Assembly (NCBI GenBank): GCA_036340235.1
Contig: JAYYZE010000014.1
Coordinates: forward strand, 1-12,335
Length of the DNA: 12,335 nucleotides
Reading direction: 5' to 3'
Source of the DNA: GCA-2862585 sp036340235
GTDB lineage: Bacteria > Bacteroidota > Bacteroidia > Flavobacteriales > UBA7312
The stretch's first letter is position 1, and every line of letters begins with the position of its first letter. The notes under the pieces are model-generated. The model ran no database searches and was not told the DNA's origin. It saw nothing but the letters and a program-made list of their open reading frames with translations. Positions 1-7,204 of this stretch are shown piece by piece. The position numbers were made by a program, and so were the translations under genes.

Positions 1-270
1 CAGACAGTGGGGATCGTAGATCAAACCGGCATGGAAGTGTTAATATATCCAAACCCAGCACAAGAACACTTTATGATAGAAGTGGTGGGGTCTAACAAAG
101 ATGAGAATTATGAGTTAAAAATTATAGATTCTAGAGGGCGAATAGTACACGAAAATCAATTCAAAAAATCTGCTTATTTTAGCAAGAGTAAATTAATTAC
201 TGGAATCTACTACGTTTTAATAAGTTCAAACGAAAGTATTTTTAGACAGAAATTAGTTATCAATGAATAA
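1..270 (+). CDS. C-terminal end of a secreted protein with T9SS type A sorting domain (5' partial)
   Basis: The reading frame is open from the first base, so this is the 3' end of a longer gene; the in-frame GTG at 7 is not taken as a start. The visible 89 residues form a typical Por-secretion (T9SS) type A C-terminal sorting domain. A YPNPA motif follows a short linker, then come alternating beta-strand stretches (YELKIIDSRGRIV), the G-I-Y-Y-V-L-I strand and a final K-L-V-I-N-E. In this family the domain directs Sec-exported proteins through the outer membrane and is removed on anchoring or release. The catalytic or binding part of the protein lies outside the window, so its function is unknown. 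The stop codon overlaps the start of the next gene by 8 nt (ATGAATAA), so the two are probably co-transcribed and translationally coupled. Confidence 0.85.
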   Translation, partial: QTVGIVDQTGMEVLIYPNPAQEHFMIEVVGSNKDENYELKIIDSRGRIVHENQFKKSAYFSKSKLITGIYYVLISSNESIFRQKLVINE

Positions 271-2608
271 ACTAGTTGCTTTTTTTGTATTTGTAAGTTT
301 CACATCATTTGCCCAGTTGACGGTAGACAGATTACCTCCATATGATAGTCCAGTTTTTTTAATTGACGAGATATTATTGGGTTCGGGAGTTAATGCTTCA
401 AATCACAATTTTCAGGGTGATTCCATTCAAATCGGTTTTTTTGATGGCAGCGCTTCAAATATTGGATTGGGGAGTGGAATAGTCATGGCGACTGGTGATA
501 TTTCTATACTAGACCCTACTTTTGCTGGTTTTGGAGATTTTGTCGATGTTATTCCAGCCGTCACTGATCCCGACTTATTAAATGTTGCAAATAGTGTTCC
601 AGGCTTAATCGGTCAAAATTTTCAGGTAGGTAGCGTTAATGATATTGCTGTCTTAGAGTTTGACTTTGTGCCAAGCAGTGATACACTTTTTTTTCGTTAC
701 GTCTTTGGCTCACAGGAGTATTTTGGTTATGAAAATTCAGTATTTAATGATGTGTTTGGCTTCTTTATTTCGGGTCCTGGAATTGTAGGTCCATATGCTA
801 GCCCTGCTGGTTTTCCTGACGGAAGTATTAACATAGCTACTTTTGAGAGTCAAGAAGCCAATTCTTTGGGTGTAGAATTACCAATAACAATATCTTCAAT
901 TTGTAACTTTCCAGACGATTGGTCAGGACCTTCTGTATACAATCCACAGCTTTTCGTAGACAATCAAGCATTAACTACCGTCGGTGATGCTGATGGTTTT
1001 ACAGTGGTTATGACAGCTGTTGCTGCTGTTCAGTGTGGAGAAACTTACCACATACGCCTGGCAATTGCTGATGGTACCGATACTGGTTTATCTTCATATG
1101 TATTTTTAGAAGAAAATAGTTTTTCATCACCACTTTTAGAAGTTACAAATAGTCTACAGCAAGACTCTAGCCACATACTCATTGATTGTGGAACAACGGT
1201 CGATTTAACTGCTGAAATTACTGGATCGACCGATTTTACATACTTGTGGAATTCAGGACAAAATACATCTACAATAACAGTTGGAGAAGGTGAGTATGTT
1301 GTAGAAGCTACAAGTGGTAATAATTGTACGGTATTGTCCGATACATTCTATGTGGTGGAATTAAACACTACAGAGGTAGATCTTGGGGATGATGTTTCAG
1401 TTTGTGAAAATGATGAGGCCATTATTGAACCAGTTTCTTTTCAAGCTACTTCACCATCAAGTTTTTCGTGGAGTTCTGGACAAAATACTCAATCTATTTC
1501 TGCGCCTGCTGGCCAATACATAGTTACACTTACCGATGCCAATGGATGTATTGGTCAGGATACCATCGTTGTGAGCTCTATAGTAAGACCTACGGCCACA
1601 CTCAGTGGAGGTGGCACAATTTGTGAGGGGCAATCCTTTAGCATTCCTCTTAATTTAGAATTCTCAGGAAATCCACCATACTATTACACTTATACCGATG
1701 GTACTAACACATTTACCGACACCGCATATTTTGATAATTTTTCAATCAATGTCTCTAATGTTGGAGAATATAGCTTAATATCAATTGATGACATGAATTG
1801 TATTGGTTCTGTAGATGGATTTGCCAGTATTTCAAGTTTCGACTTACCACGCTCGACCATTAACGGGGGTGACATTATATGCGAAGGTGACAGTGTAGAA
1901 GTTACCCTTAACGTGGAATCTGATGCCTTACCGTATAATCTATTGCTCAACAACGGAGATTACAATCAACTGTATTCATCTGTTGACCAAAATACATTTA
2001 CCTTCTATTTAAGTGAGCCATCCACCTATTATGTTGACAGGGTAATTGATTCTAGGGGTTGTTATTCAGTTGATAACCAAGGAGATGTTACTATTTCCTT
2101 GAAAGAATATAAAAATCCAGATATCATTACTAGTTTAGATACAGTCATTTGTGCTGTTGACGAACCTTTTCAATTAGAAGCGCTAACTCCTGGTGGTGTT
2201 TGGCGAGGTAAAGGCCTTGGCTTTGATAATTATTATTACCCCATCAATGCATACATTGGAACCAATTGGATATATTACAGTTTTCCAACTAATTGTAATG
2301 AAACTGATTCTATTGCTATAGAAGTTGGTTGCAATCTAACAATCTTTGTTCCCAACACCTTTACTCCTAATGGAGATAATGAAAACGAATTATTCTTTGT
2401 GAGAGGTAATAATGTCATTACTTTTGAACTATCTATATATAATCGCTGGGGCGAATTGATGTTTCAAACCAACGATATAAACGCAACGTGGGATGGTAAA
2501 TTTAAAGGTAAAGTGGTTCCAACGGGTACCTACTCTTATGTTTACACCGCTTTCGGCAAAGATGCACAGATTCTTAATAAGTCTGGAACAATTAATATTT
2601 TTAGATAA
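263..2608 (+). CDS. Secreted adhesin-like protein: choice-of-anchor L domain, Ig/PKD-like repeats, gliding-motility type C-terminal domain (T9SS substrate)
   Basis: This 781-residue protein has a signal peptide (residues 1-17, cleavage probably after SFA, before Gln18). Residues ~18-290 resemble the choice-of-anchor L domain, with a Y-D-S-P motif near the mature N-terminus, FRYVFGSQEYFGYENSVFND followed by a GFFISGPG motif, and an IADGTDTGLSSYVFLEE motif. Residues ~310-440 hold two Ig/PKD-like repeats of the SprB type (W-x-S-G-Q-N-T-x-x-I, then G-x-Y-x-V, ending N-G-C or N-N-C near 326 and 402). Residues ~448-620 hold two further repeats starting G-G-x-x-I-C-E-G. Residues ~692-781 are a gliding-motility-associated (CHU_C, T9SS type B) domain: FVPNTFTPNGDNEN, YNRWGELMFQ, W-D-G-K, G-T-Y-S-Y, ending in the I-N-I-F-R strand. 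It is predicted to be exported by Sec and then T9SS and displayed on or released from the cell surface. An adhesive role is inferred from the domains; no enzymatic motif was seen. The start overlaps the upstream stop by 8 nt, and the signal peptide begins directly at this ATG. Confidence 0.9.
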   Translation: MNKLVAFFVFVSFTSFAQLTVDRLPPYDSPVFLIDEILLGSGVNASNHNFQGDSIQIGFFDGSASNIGLGSGIVMATGDISILDPTFAGFGDFVDVIPAVTDPDLLNVANSVPGLIGQNFQVGSVNDIAVLEFDFVPSSDTLFFRYVFGSQEYFGYENSVFNDVFGFFISGPGIVGPYASPAGFPDGSINIATFESQEANSLGVELPITISSICNFPDDWSGPSVYNPQLFVDNQALTTVGDADGFTVVMTAVAAVQCGETYHIRLAIADGTDTGLSSYVFLEENSFSSPLLEVTNSLQQDSSHILIDCGTTVDLTAEITGSTDFTYLWNSGQNTSTITVGEGEYVVEATSGNNCTVLSDTFYVVELNTTEVDLGDDVSVCENDEAIIEPVSFQATSPSSFSWSSGQNTQSISAPAGQYIVTLTDANGCIGQDTIVVSSIVRPTATLSGGGTICEGQSFSIPLNLEFSGNPPYYYTYTDGTNTFTDTAYFDNFSINVSNVGEYSLISIDDMNCIGSVDGFASISSFDLPRSTINGGDIICEGDSVEVTLNVESDALPYNLLLNNGDYNQLYSSVDQNTFTFYLSEPSTYYVDRVIDSRGCYSVDNQGDVTISLKEYKNPDIITSLDTVICAVDEPFQLEALTPGGVWRGKGLGFDNYYYPINAYIGTNWIYYSFPTNCNETDSIAIEVGCNLTIFVPNTFTPNGDNENELFFVRGNNVITFELSIYNRWGELMFQTNDINATWDGKFKGKVVPTGTYSYVYTAFGKDAQILNKSGTINIFR

Positions 2609-2763
2609 CGATTGGTTAAATCTTCATAGAAATGAGTTGTTATTTCAAAGTTCAAACAAATTTAATTTAGCGCAAAAGTTATTTCACTGATTATTTCTTA
2701 CGTTTTCAAAACTCTTTTCTAGCCAAAGGATTTACTCATGAATATTAACTAACAAAAAAACAG

Positions 2764-2771
2764 TAAATTTG
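2764..2771 (+). promoter_or_regulatory. Bacteroidota-type -7 box (TAAATTTG) before the paralogue relic
   Basis: TAAATTTG matches the Bacteroidota primary-sigma -7 consensus TAnnTTTG exactly and ends 20 nt before the ATG at 2792. No convincing TTG -33 element was found at the expected distance upstream. The intact paralogue has no such box because its start lies inside the preceding gene, so the relic may have had its own promoter. Function is inferred from the match only. Confidence 0.4.
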
Positions 2772-2791
2772 ACTAATTACTACCTGATAAA

Positions 2792-3071
2792 ATGAAAAAC
2801 TTATTTTTCATAATTGGTGCTTTTATTTTTCTTGCTAGATTTTTAGTATCCCAAATAGTTGTTGACAATAGTGCTACTTATGATAGTCCAATTCTTTTGG
2901 CAGATAACATAACCTTATCTGCTGAAATACAAGCTAGTAACTATAATTTTCAAGGTAATCCAATGCAAAAGTCAAATAGTTCAAACAGACGTTTATTATT
3001 ATCATTTTTAGGCTTACAGAAAAGAAGCTAAAATTGTAAATAAAAGCGGAACGCTTAGTATGATATGGTAA
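2792..3071 (+). pseudogene. Internally deleted paralogue of the choice-of-anchor L / gliding-motility C-terminal protein
   Basis: The ATG at 2792 opens a signal peptide (MKNLFFIIGAFIFLARFLVSQ) and a stretch matching the mature N-terminus of the 781-residue neighbour: V-D-x(4)-Y-D-S-P-x-x-L, then N-Y-N-F-Q-G-N-P-M-Q against its N-H-N-F-Q-G-D-S-I-Q. The match stops at about 2968. One base later, in another frame (codons from 2970), the sequence matches the C-terminal end of the same neighbour. Q-I-V-Q-T aligns with K-V-V-P-T, and AYRKEAKIVNKSGTLSMIW (3012-3068, TAA at 3069) aligns with AFGKDAQILNKSGTINIFR. That frame also has an in-frame TAG at 3009. The middle, corresponding to ~2.1 kb of the paralogue, is missing. 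The 5' frame itself closes at 3031 after 79 codons. This is best read as an old tandem duplicate that lost its interior and then decayed. A functional short secreted peptide from the 79-codon frame cannot be excluded but seems unlikely. Confidence 0.85.
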
Positions 3072-3127
3072 ACAACCATTTATTTCGCTATTTTTAAACG
3101 ACCTATTAGTAAGATGTAAATTTTTTT

Positions 3128-3135
3128 CATCTTTG
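3128..3135 (+). promoter_or_regulatory. Possible -7 box for priA (CATCTTTG)
   Basis: CATCTTTG differs from TAnnTTTG at one fixed position and ends 6 nt before the GTG at 3142. If used, transcription would begin at or just before that GTG, giving a leaderless message. It would also rule out the alternative TTG start at 3133, which lies inside the box. No clear TTG -33 element is present upstream. Confidence 0.3.
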
Positions 3136-3141
3136 TCAATT

Positions 3142-5568
3142 GTGAAATATGCTGACGTCATATTACCGATTCCCCTTAGAAGTGTATTTACTTATGAAGT
3201 TCCTAATAGTCTAGATAGTTTGACATGTGGAATGAGGGTGATTGTTCCTTTTGGATCTAAGAAGATTTATACGGGAATTGTATATTGTATTCATGAAACA
3301 GAGCCACAAACATATCGTGCAAAACCCATTTTTGAGGTTTTAGATCTGGAGGCTATTATTTCTCCCAAACAATTTGATTTGTGGAGTTGGATAGCTGATT
3401 ATTATTGCGCTAGTTTAGGAGATGTAATGAATGCGGCACTGCCTTCGGCTTTGAAATTGAGTAGTCAAACAAAAATTCATAAAATTAGATCCCATGAAGA
3501 ATTACCACAGCTGAAAGAAAAAGAAAAATTGGTGTTGAAAGCCCTTGAACAACATTCCGAATTATCGTTTGATGAGGTATCAAAGTTACTTGGACAAAAG
3601 TCTATTTTTCCAGTTATCAATACGCTGATTGCCTACAAATTAATAGGTTCGTATGAACAAGTGAGTGAAAAATATAAACCAAAACGTGAACGTTTTGTCA
3701 CAATAGTACAAGCTAGCCAAGATTTCCAAAAGATGCTTTCTAAGGCTCCCAAGCAATGGGCTTTAGTACAGTATTTTATTCAACAAAGCAAAGAATCAAA
3801 TAATCAAATGATTGGCGTTCAACAATTAATCAAAGGAGCTTATTCATCATACAATTGTCTAAATAGATTAGTAAAAAAAGGTGTTTTTGAACTTCATGAA
3901 ATGGCTGTTTCAAGGCTTAGTGATTTTGACTTAAAAGAACAAACGACTTTTGAGTTAAGTGACAAACAAAAAACCGCATTATCACAAATTAAAACGGCTC
4001 TTAAGAAGCAAAGCGTTGCCTTATTTCATGGTGTTACATCAAGCGGAAAAACAGAAGTATTGGTTGAGTTAATCAAAGAAGTGATTAACGAAGGAAGGCA
4101 AGTTCTTTACTTAGTTCCAGAAATAGCGTTAACCACTCAGCTCATCAGGCGATTAAGCCAGTATTTTGGAGATAAAATTACTGTCTATCATTCTAGATTT
4201 TCAGTCAACGAGCGCGTTGAAATATGGAATGAAGTTAAAAATACTAATCGATTTTCTCTTATTTTAGGTACTCGCTCGTCTCTATTTCTACCCTTCAATG
4301 AGCTAGGTTTGATCATTGTTGATGAAGAGCATGAAATCACATTTAAACAACAGTATTCGTCACCCAAATACAATGCAAGAGACACGGCCATTAAGTACGC
4401 CCAAATACATAACGCTAAGGTTGTATTAGCGTCAGCTACACCATCCATAGAAAGTTATTATAATGCGCAAACTGAAAAGTATGCCCTGGTGGAACTCACT
4501 GAGCGCTATGGTGGGCTTAAGTTACCCGAAATTGAAGTAGTTGATATAAAGTACTTAGCTCACAGAAAATTGATGAAAGGGGCTTTTTCTCCAAATTTAC
4601 TAAGCGAGATATCATTGGCTTTGGAAAAGCAAAAGCAAGTCATATTATTTCAAAATAGGAGGGGGTTTGCCCCGCAAAGTACGTGCAAGACTTGCTCGTG
4701 GACTGCCTCGTGCAAATCGTGTGATGTGAGCCTAACATTCCATAAAAGTCAGAATGTTCTTAAATGCCACTATTGTGGATATACTGAAAGTATTGTAAAA
4801 AAATGCAAGTCATGTGGTAGTTTTGAGCTAGAAATCAAGGGGTATGGGACCGAAAAGTTAGAGGAAGAATTGCAACCGTTTTTCCCTAATAGTTGCATAA
4901 GTAGATTGGATTTAGATTCTACAAGACGAAAAAATGCCTACGGAAAAATTATCACTGATTTCGAAAACGGACAAATAGATATTCTTGTGGGTACGCAGAT
5001 GATAACAAAAGGTCTTGACTTCAAAAACGTGTCATTGGTAGGCATTATGAACGCCGATGGCTTGTTAAATTTTCCGGATTTTCGCTCTTTCGAACGCTCA
5101 TTTCAGTTGATGACGCAAGTAGCTGGACGTGCCGGAAGAAAAGACAAACAAGGCAAGGTACTTATTCAAACCTATTCTCCAGATCATGATATTATTCATA
5201 GTGTGCAAAGTAACGACTACCTTTGTATGTATGATGCCCAAATGGTGGAGCGGAAACACTTCACTTACCCGCCCTTTTGTAAGCTAATTTCTATATCGGT
5301 GAAACACCGTGACATGGACACTGTCAGCCAAGCTGCTAGAGTGCTCGCTTTGCATCTTAGAAGCACATTTCTCAATCAAGTACTTGGGCCAGAATATCCG
5401 CCAGTTGCAAGAATCAAAAACAGATATATTAAAAATATACTTGTTAAGATAGTACCAGGGATTTCATTATCAAAATCGAAACATCTCTTGATGAAACTTA
5501 TCGAAAGAGTTAAGCAAACAAAACCGTTTAGCGGTGTAAGATTCGATATTGATGTAGACCCGCTTTAA
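3142..5568 (+). CDS. priA: Primosomal protein N' (replication restart helicase PriA)
   Basis: PriA is the superfamily 2 DNA helicase that recognises stalled forks and reloads the replisome. Numbered from GTG 3142 (808 residues, usual length for Bacteroidota), the N-terminal 3'-DNA-binding domain opens KYADVILPIPL, followed by a winged-helix region around 115-175. Helicase motif I is GVTSSGKTE (297-305), the Walker B box is DEEH (394-397), and motif III is the S-A-T-P-S of LASATPS. A zinc-binding region has eight cysteines in four C-x2-C pairs (515-558). Motif V is the G-T-Q-M-I-T-K-G-L-D stretch and motif VI is QVAGRAGR (659-666). The C-terminus ends in the typical D-I-D-V-D-P. Start choice: GTG at 3142 gives the usual short N-terminus directly before the ADVILPIP motif; a TTG at 3133 would add three residues. 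No ATG fits. The stop overlaps the stop of the convergent pseudouridine synthase gene by 4 nt. Nothing in the protein suggests inactivation. Confidence 0.97.
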   Translation: MKYADVILPIPLRSVFTYEVPNSLDSLTCGMRVIVPFGSKKIYTGIVYCIHETEPQTYRAKPIFEVLDLEAIISPKQFDLWSWIADYYCASLGDVMNAALPSALKLSSQTKIHKIRSHEELPQLKEKEKLVLKALEQHSELSFDEVSKLLGQKSIFPVINTLIAYKLIGSYEQVSEKYKPKRERFVTIVQASQDFQKMLSKAPKQWALVQYFIQQSKESNNQMIGVQQLIKGAYSSYNCLNRLVKKGVFELHEMAVSRLSDFDLKEQTTFELSDKQKTALSQIKTALKKQSVALFHGVTSSGKTEVLVELIKEVINEGRQVLYLVPEIALTTQLIRRLSQYFGDKITVYHSRFSVNERVEIWNEVKNTNRFSLILGTRSSLFLPFNELGLIIVDEEHEITFKQQYSSPKYNARDTAIKYAQIHNAKVVLASATPSIESYYNAQTEKYALVELTERYGGLKLPEIEVVDIKYLAHRKLMKGAFSPNLLSEISLALEKQKQVILFQNRRGFAPQSTCKTCSWTASCKSCDVSLTFHKSQNVLKCHYCGYTESIVKKCKSCGSFELEIKGYGTEKLEEELQPFFPNSCISRLDLDSTRRKNAYGKIITDFENGQIDILVGTQMITKGLDFKNVSLVGIMNADGLLNFPDFRSFERSFQLMTQVAGRAGRKDKQGKVLIQTYSPDHDIIHSVQSNDYLCMYDAQMVERKHFTYPPFCKLISISVKHRDMDTVSQAARVLALHLRSTFLNQVLGPEYPPVARIKNRYIKNILVKIVPGISLSKSKHLLMKLIERVKQTKPFSGVRFDIDVDPL

Positions 5569-6239
5569 TTTTTTTCGCAAGCCATCCAAATAGAATCTTT
5601 TGGTGTTGGGGCTATTATACAAACAGCTTCTTTTTTAACCGGATGAACAAACTCAATCTTTCTGGCATGCAAATGGATACTTGCATTTTTGTTGGTCCGA
5701 TTGAACCCATATTTGATATCACCTTTTATGGGACAACCTATCTTAGCTAATTGTACTCGAATTTGATGATGCCTTCCTGTTTTTGGATTCACTTCCAATA
5801 GATAAAAATTGTCTAGGGGCTTGACAACAATGTATGTCAATTGACTCAGTAAGGCCTTTTTTTCTTCCTTCATATAGGCACGAGATTTATTTTTCTTTGT
5901 GTCTTTTAAAAGGTAGTGGGTGAGTGTATCACTGTTTTTTTTAGGTTTGTTTTTTACCACTGCCCAATACGTTTTTTTGATTTTTTTCTCTCTAAACAGT
6001 AAATTTAATCGACTTAGGGCTTTACTTGTTTTGGCAAATAATACCACGCCGCTGACCGGTCTGTCAAGACGATGAACCACACCTAAAAATGCCTCACCCT
6101 TTTTTTTGTACTTTTTCACCAAAAACGACTTGACAATATCAGACAAAGGAGTATCGCCAGTTTTATCGCCCTGAACAATGTCGGAAGGCCTCTTGTTGAT
6201 GGCAATAATATGATTATCCTCATACAGGATCTCCACCAT
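5565..6239 (-). CDS. RluA-family RNA pseudouridine synthase (no S4 domain)
   Basis: This 224-residue protein is a stand-alone catalytic domain of the RluA family, which isomerises uridines in rRNA or tRNA to pseudouridine. Motif I is the G-V-V-H-R-L-D-R-P-V-S-G segment, with the catalytic aspartate at residue 59. Motif II is near Y-W-A-V-V-K, and the C-terminal motif contains L-E-V-N-P-K-T-G-R-H-H-Q-I-R-V-Q-L. The N-terminus, ILYEDNHIIAINKRPSDIVQ, is the usual entry strand. The N-terminal S4 RNA-binding domain of RluC/RluD is absent, as in shorter TruC-like and RluA-like members. The modified base cannot be told from sequence alone, so no gene symbol is given. Its ATG overlaps the panB stop by one base (TAATG), indicating translational coupling to panB. 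The protein is rich in lysine. Confidence 0.92.
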   Translation of the reverse strand: MVEILYEDNHIIAINKRPSDIVQGDKTGDTPLSDIVKSFLVKKYKKKGEAFLGVVHRLDRPVSGVVLFAKTSKALSRLNLLFREKKIKKTYWAVVKNKPKKNSDTLTHYLLKDTKKNKSRAYMKEEKKALLSQLTYIVVKPLDNFYLLEVNPKTGRHHQIRVQLAKIGCPIKGDIKYGFNRTNKNASIHLHARKIEFVHPVKKEAVCIIAPTPKDSIWMACEKN

Positions 6240-7060
6240 TAATACTGTTCTTTTTCGTTTGGAAAATCTTGTGTTTTAACATCCGATACATATTGCTGTA
6301 CAGCCCCTTTGATATCAGAGTACAAGTTCAAGTATCTTCTTAAAAATCGTGGGTTAAATTCATGGGTCATACCAATCATATCATGCAATACCAACACCTG
6401 CCCATCTACCTGGTTACCAGCCCCAATGCCAATAACGGGGATGCTTAGTTTCTCTGCCACCTTTTTAGCTAAGTTGGCAGGGATTTTTTCGAGTACAATA
6501 GCAAAGCACCCCGCTTTTTCCAAAAGAATGGCATCGTCAATAAGTTTTTTTGATTCAACTTCTTCTTTGGCGCGAACCGTGTAAGTGCCAAATTTATAAA
6601 TGGACTGCGGCGTAAGTCCTAAGTGACCCATGACTGGAATTCCGGCAGTGAGAATACGCTCAATAGATTCTAATATTTCACTACCACCCTCTAATTTAAT
6701 CGAATGCGCACCCGTTTCTTTCATTATACGAATAGCCGAGTTGAGAGCCTCTTTAGAATTGCCTTGATAGGTGCCGAAGGGCATATCAGCAACAATTAGC
6801 GCTCTATCAACGGCACGAACTACGGAGGCAGCGTGGTAAATCATTTGGTCCAAGGTGATTGGTAATGTTGTTTCATGTCCAGCCATAACGTTAGAGGCAG
6901 AATCTCCTACCAAGATAACATCAATACCTCCTGAATCGACAATTTTTGCCAAGGTATAGTCATAAGCAGTCAACATCGATATTTTTTCATTGTTTTGCTT
7001 CATTTCAAGAAGCGAATGAGTGGTTATTTTTTTGTAAATCTTTTTTTGAGTAGTCATCAA
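6239..7060 (-). CDS. panB: 3-methyl-2-oxobutanoate hydroxymethyltransferase (ketopantoate hydroxymethyltransferase)
   Basis: PanB transfers a hydroxymethyl group from 5,10-methylenetetrahydrofolate to alpha-ketoisovalerate, giving ketopantoate, the first committed step of pantothenate and coenzyme A synthesis in the cytosol. The 273-residue length is normal. The (beta/alpha)8 fold signature residues are present: KISMLTAYDYTLAKIVD at the first strand, the Mg-binding aspartates in LVGDSASNV (D53) and VADMPFGTYQ (D92), KLEGG (E123), the M-G-H-L-G-L-T-P-Q segment, a glutamate in IVLEKIP (E190, likely the general base) and IPVIGIGAG. Two ATGs stand in tandem at 7060 and 7057 and either could be the start. 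The gene is probably first in an operon with the downstream pseudouridine synthase gene. A good promoter lies just upstream on the same strand. Confidence 0.97.
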   Translation of the reverse strand: MMTTQKKIYKKITTHSLLEMKQNNEKISMLTAYDYTLAKIVDSGGIDVILVGDSASNVMAGHETTLPITLDQMIYHAASVVRAVDRALIVADMPFGTYQGNSKEALNSAIRIMKETGAHSIKLEGGSEILESIERILTAGIPVMGHLGLTPQSIYKFGTYTVRAKEEVESKKLIDDAILLEKAGCFAIVLEKIPANLAKKVAEKLSIPVIGIGAGNQVDGQVLVLHDMIGMTHEFNPRFLRRYLNLYSDIKGAVQQYVSDVKTQDFPNEKEQY

Positions 7061-7077
7061 TTTCAGAATTAGTTTGC

Positions 7078-7109
7078 CAAATATACCTAATTGAGTCCTA
7101 AAAAAACAA
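7078..7109 (-). promoter_or_regulatory. Predicted panB promoter (TTG ... TATATTTG)
   Basis: Read on the minus strand, TATATTTG (7085 down to 7078) matches TAnnTTTG exactly, and a TTG (7109-7107) lies 21 nt upstream as a -33 element. This spacing falls within the usual Bacteroidota range. Transcription would begin near 7072, giving a leader of about a dozen nucleotides before the panB ATG. Confidence 0.5.
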
Positions 7110-7191
7110 CTTATAAATCAATGGTATGTTAGCTCTAACTAATAAATCTTTTCCAATTAAGAAATGAAATGGCAAAACCAAATTAAAAGCC

Positions 7192-7199
7192 TAAATTTG
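7192..7199 (+). promoter_or_regulatory. -7 box (TAAATTTG) immediately before the lipoprotein start
   Basis: TAAATTTG matches TAnnTTTG exactly and ends 5 nt before the GTG start at 7205. The expected transcription start falls on or next to the GTG, so the message would be leaderless or nearly so. No TTG -33 element is seen at the usual distance. Confidence 0.5.
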
Positions 7200-7204
7200 C
7201 ATAA

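Noticed and set aside
2493..2690. 65-codon frame on the + strand overlapping the end of the 781-residue gene
   Set aside because: It overlaps conserved C-terminal domain coding in another frame, and its protein has no recognisable features.
2702..2712. GTTTT-C-AAAAC palindrome in the gap after the 781-residue gene
   Set aside because: Short, AT-rich and not followed by a clear T-run; too weak to call a terminator or operator.
3133..3135. TTG as the priA start codon
   Set aside because: It sits inside the likely -7 box and adds three residues; GTG at 3142 fits the usual PriA N-terminus better, although TTG cannot be fully excluded.
2934..3161. 75-codon minus-strand frame across the relic and the priA start
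   Set aside because: It covers decayed sequence and a promoter region and resembles nothing known; a random open frame in AT-rich DNA.
5530..5575. Possible terminator AGCGG ... CCGCT plus T-rich tail at the end of priA
   Set aside because: A 5-bp stem with a 25-nt loop would fold poorly; not listed as a terminator.
6309..6584. 91-codon + strand frame inside panB
   Set aside because: Antisense shadow of panB, with no promoter or family motif.
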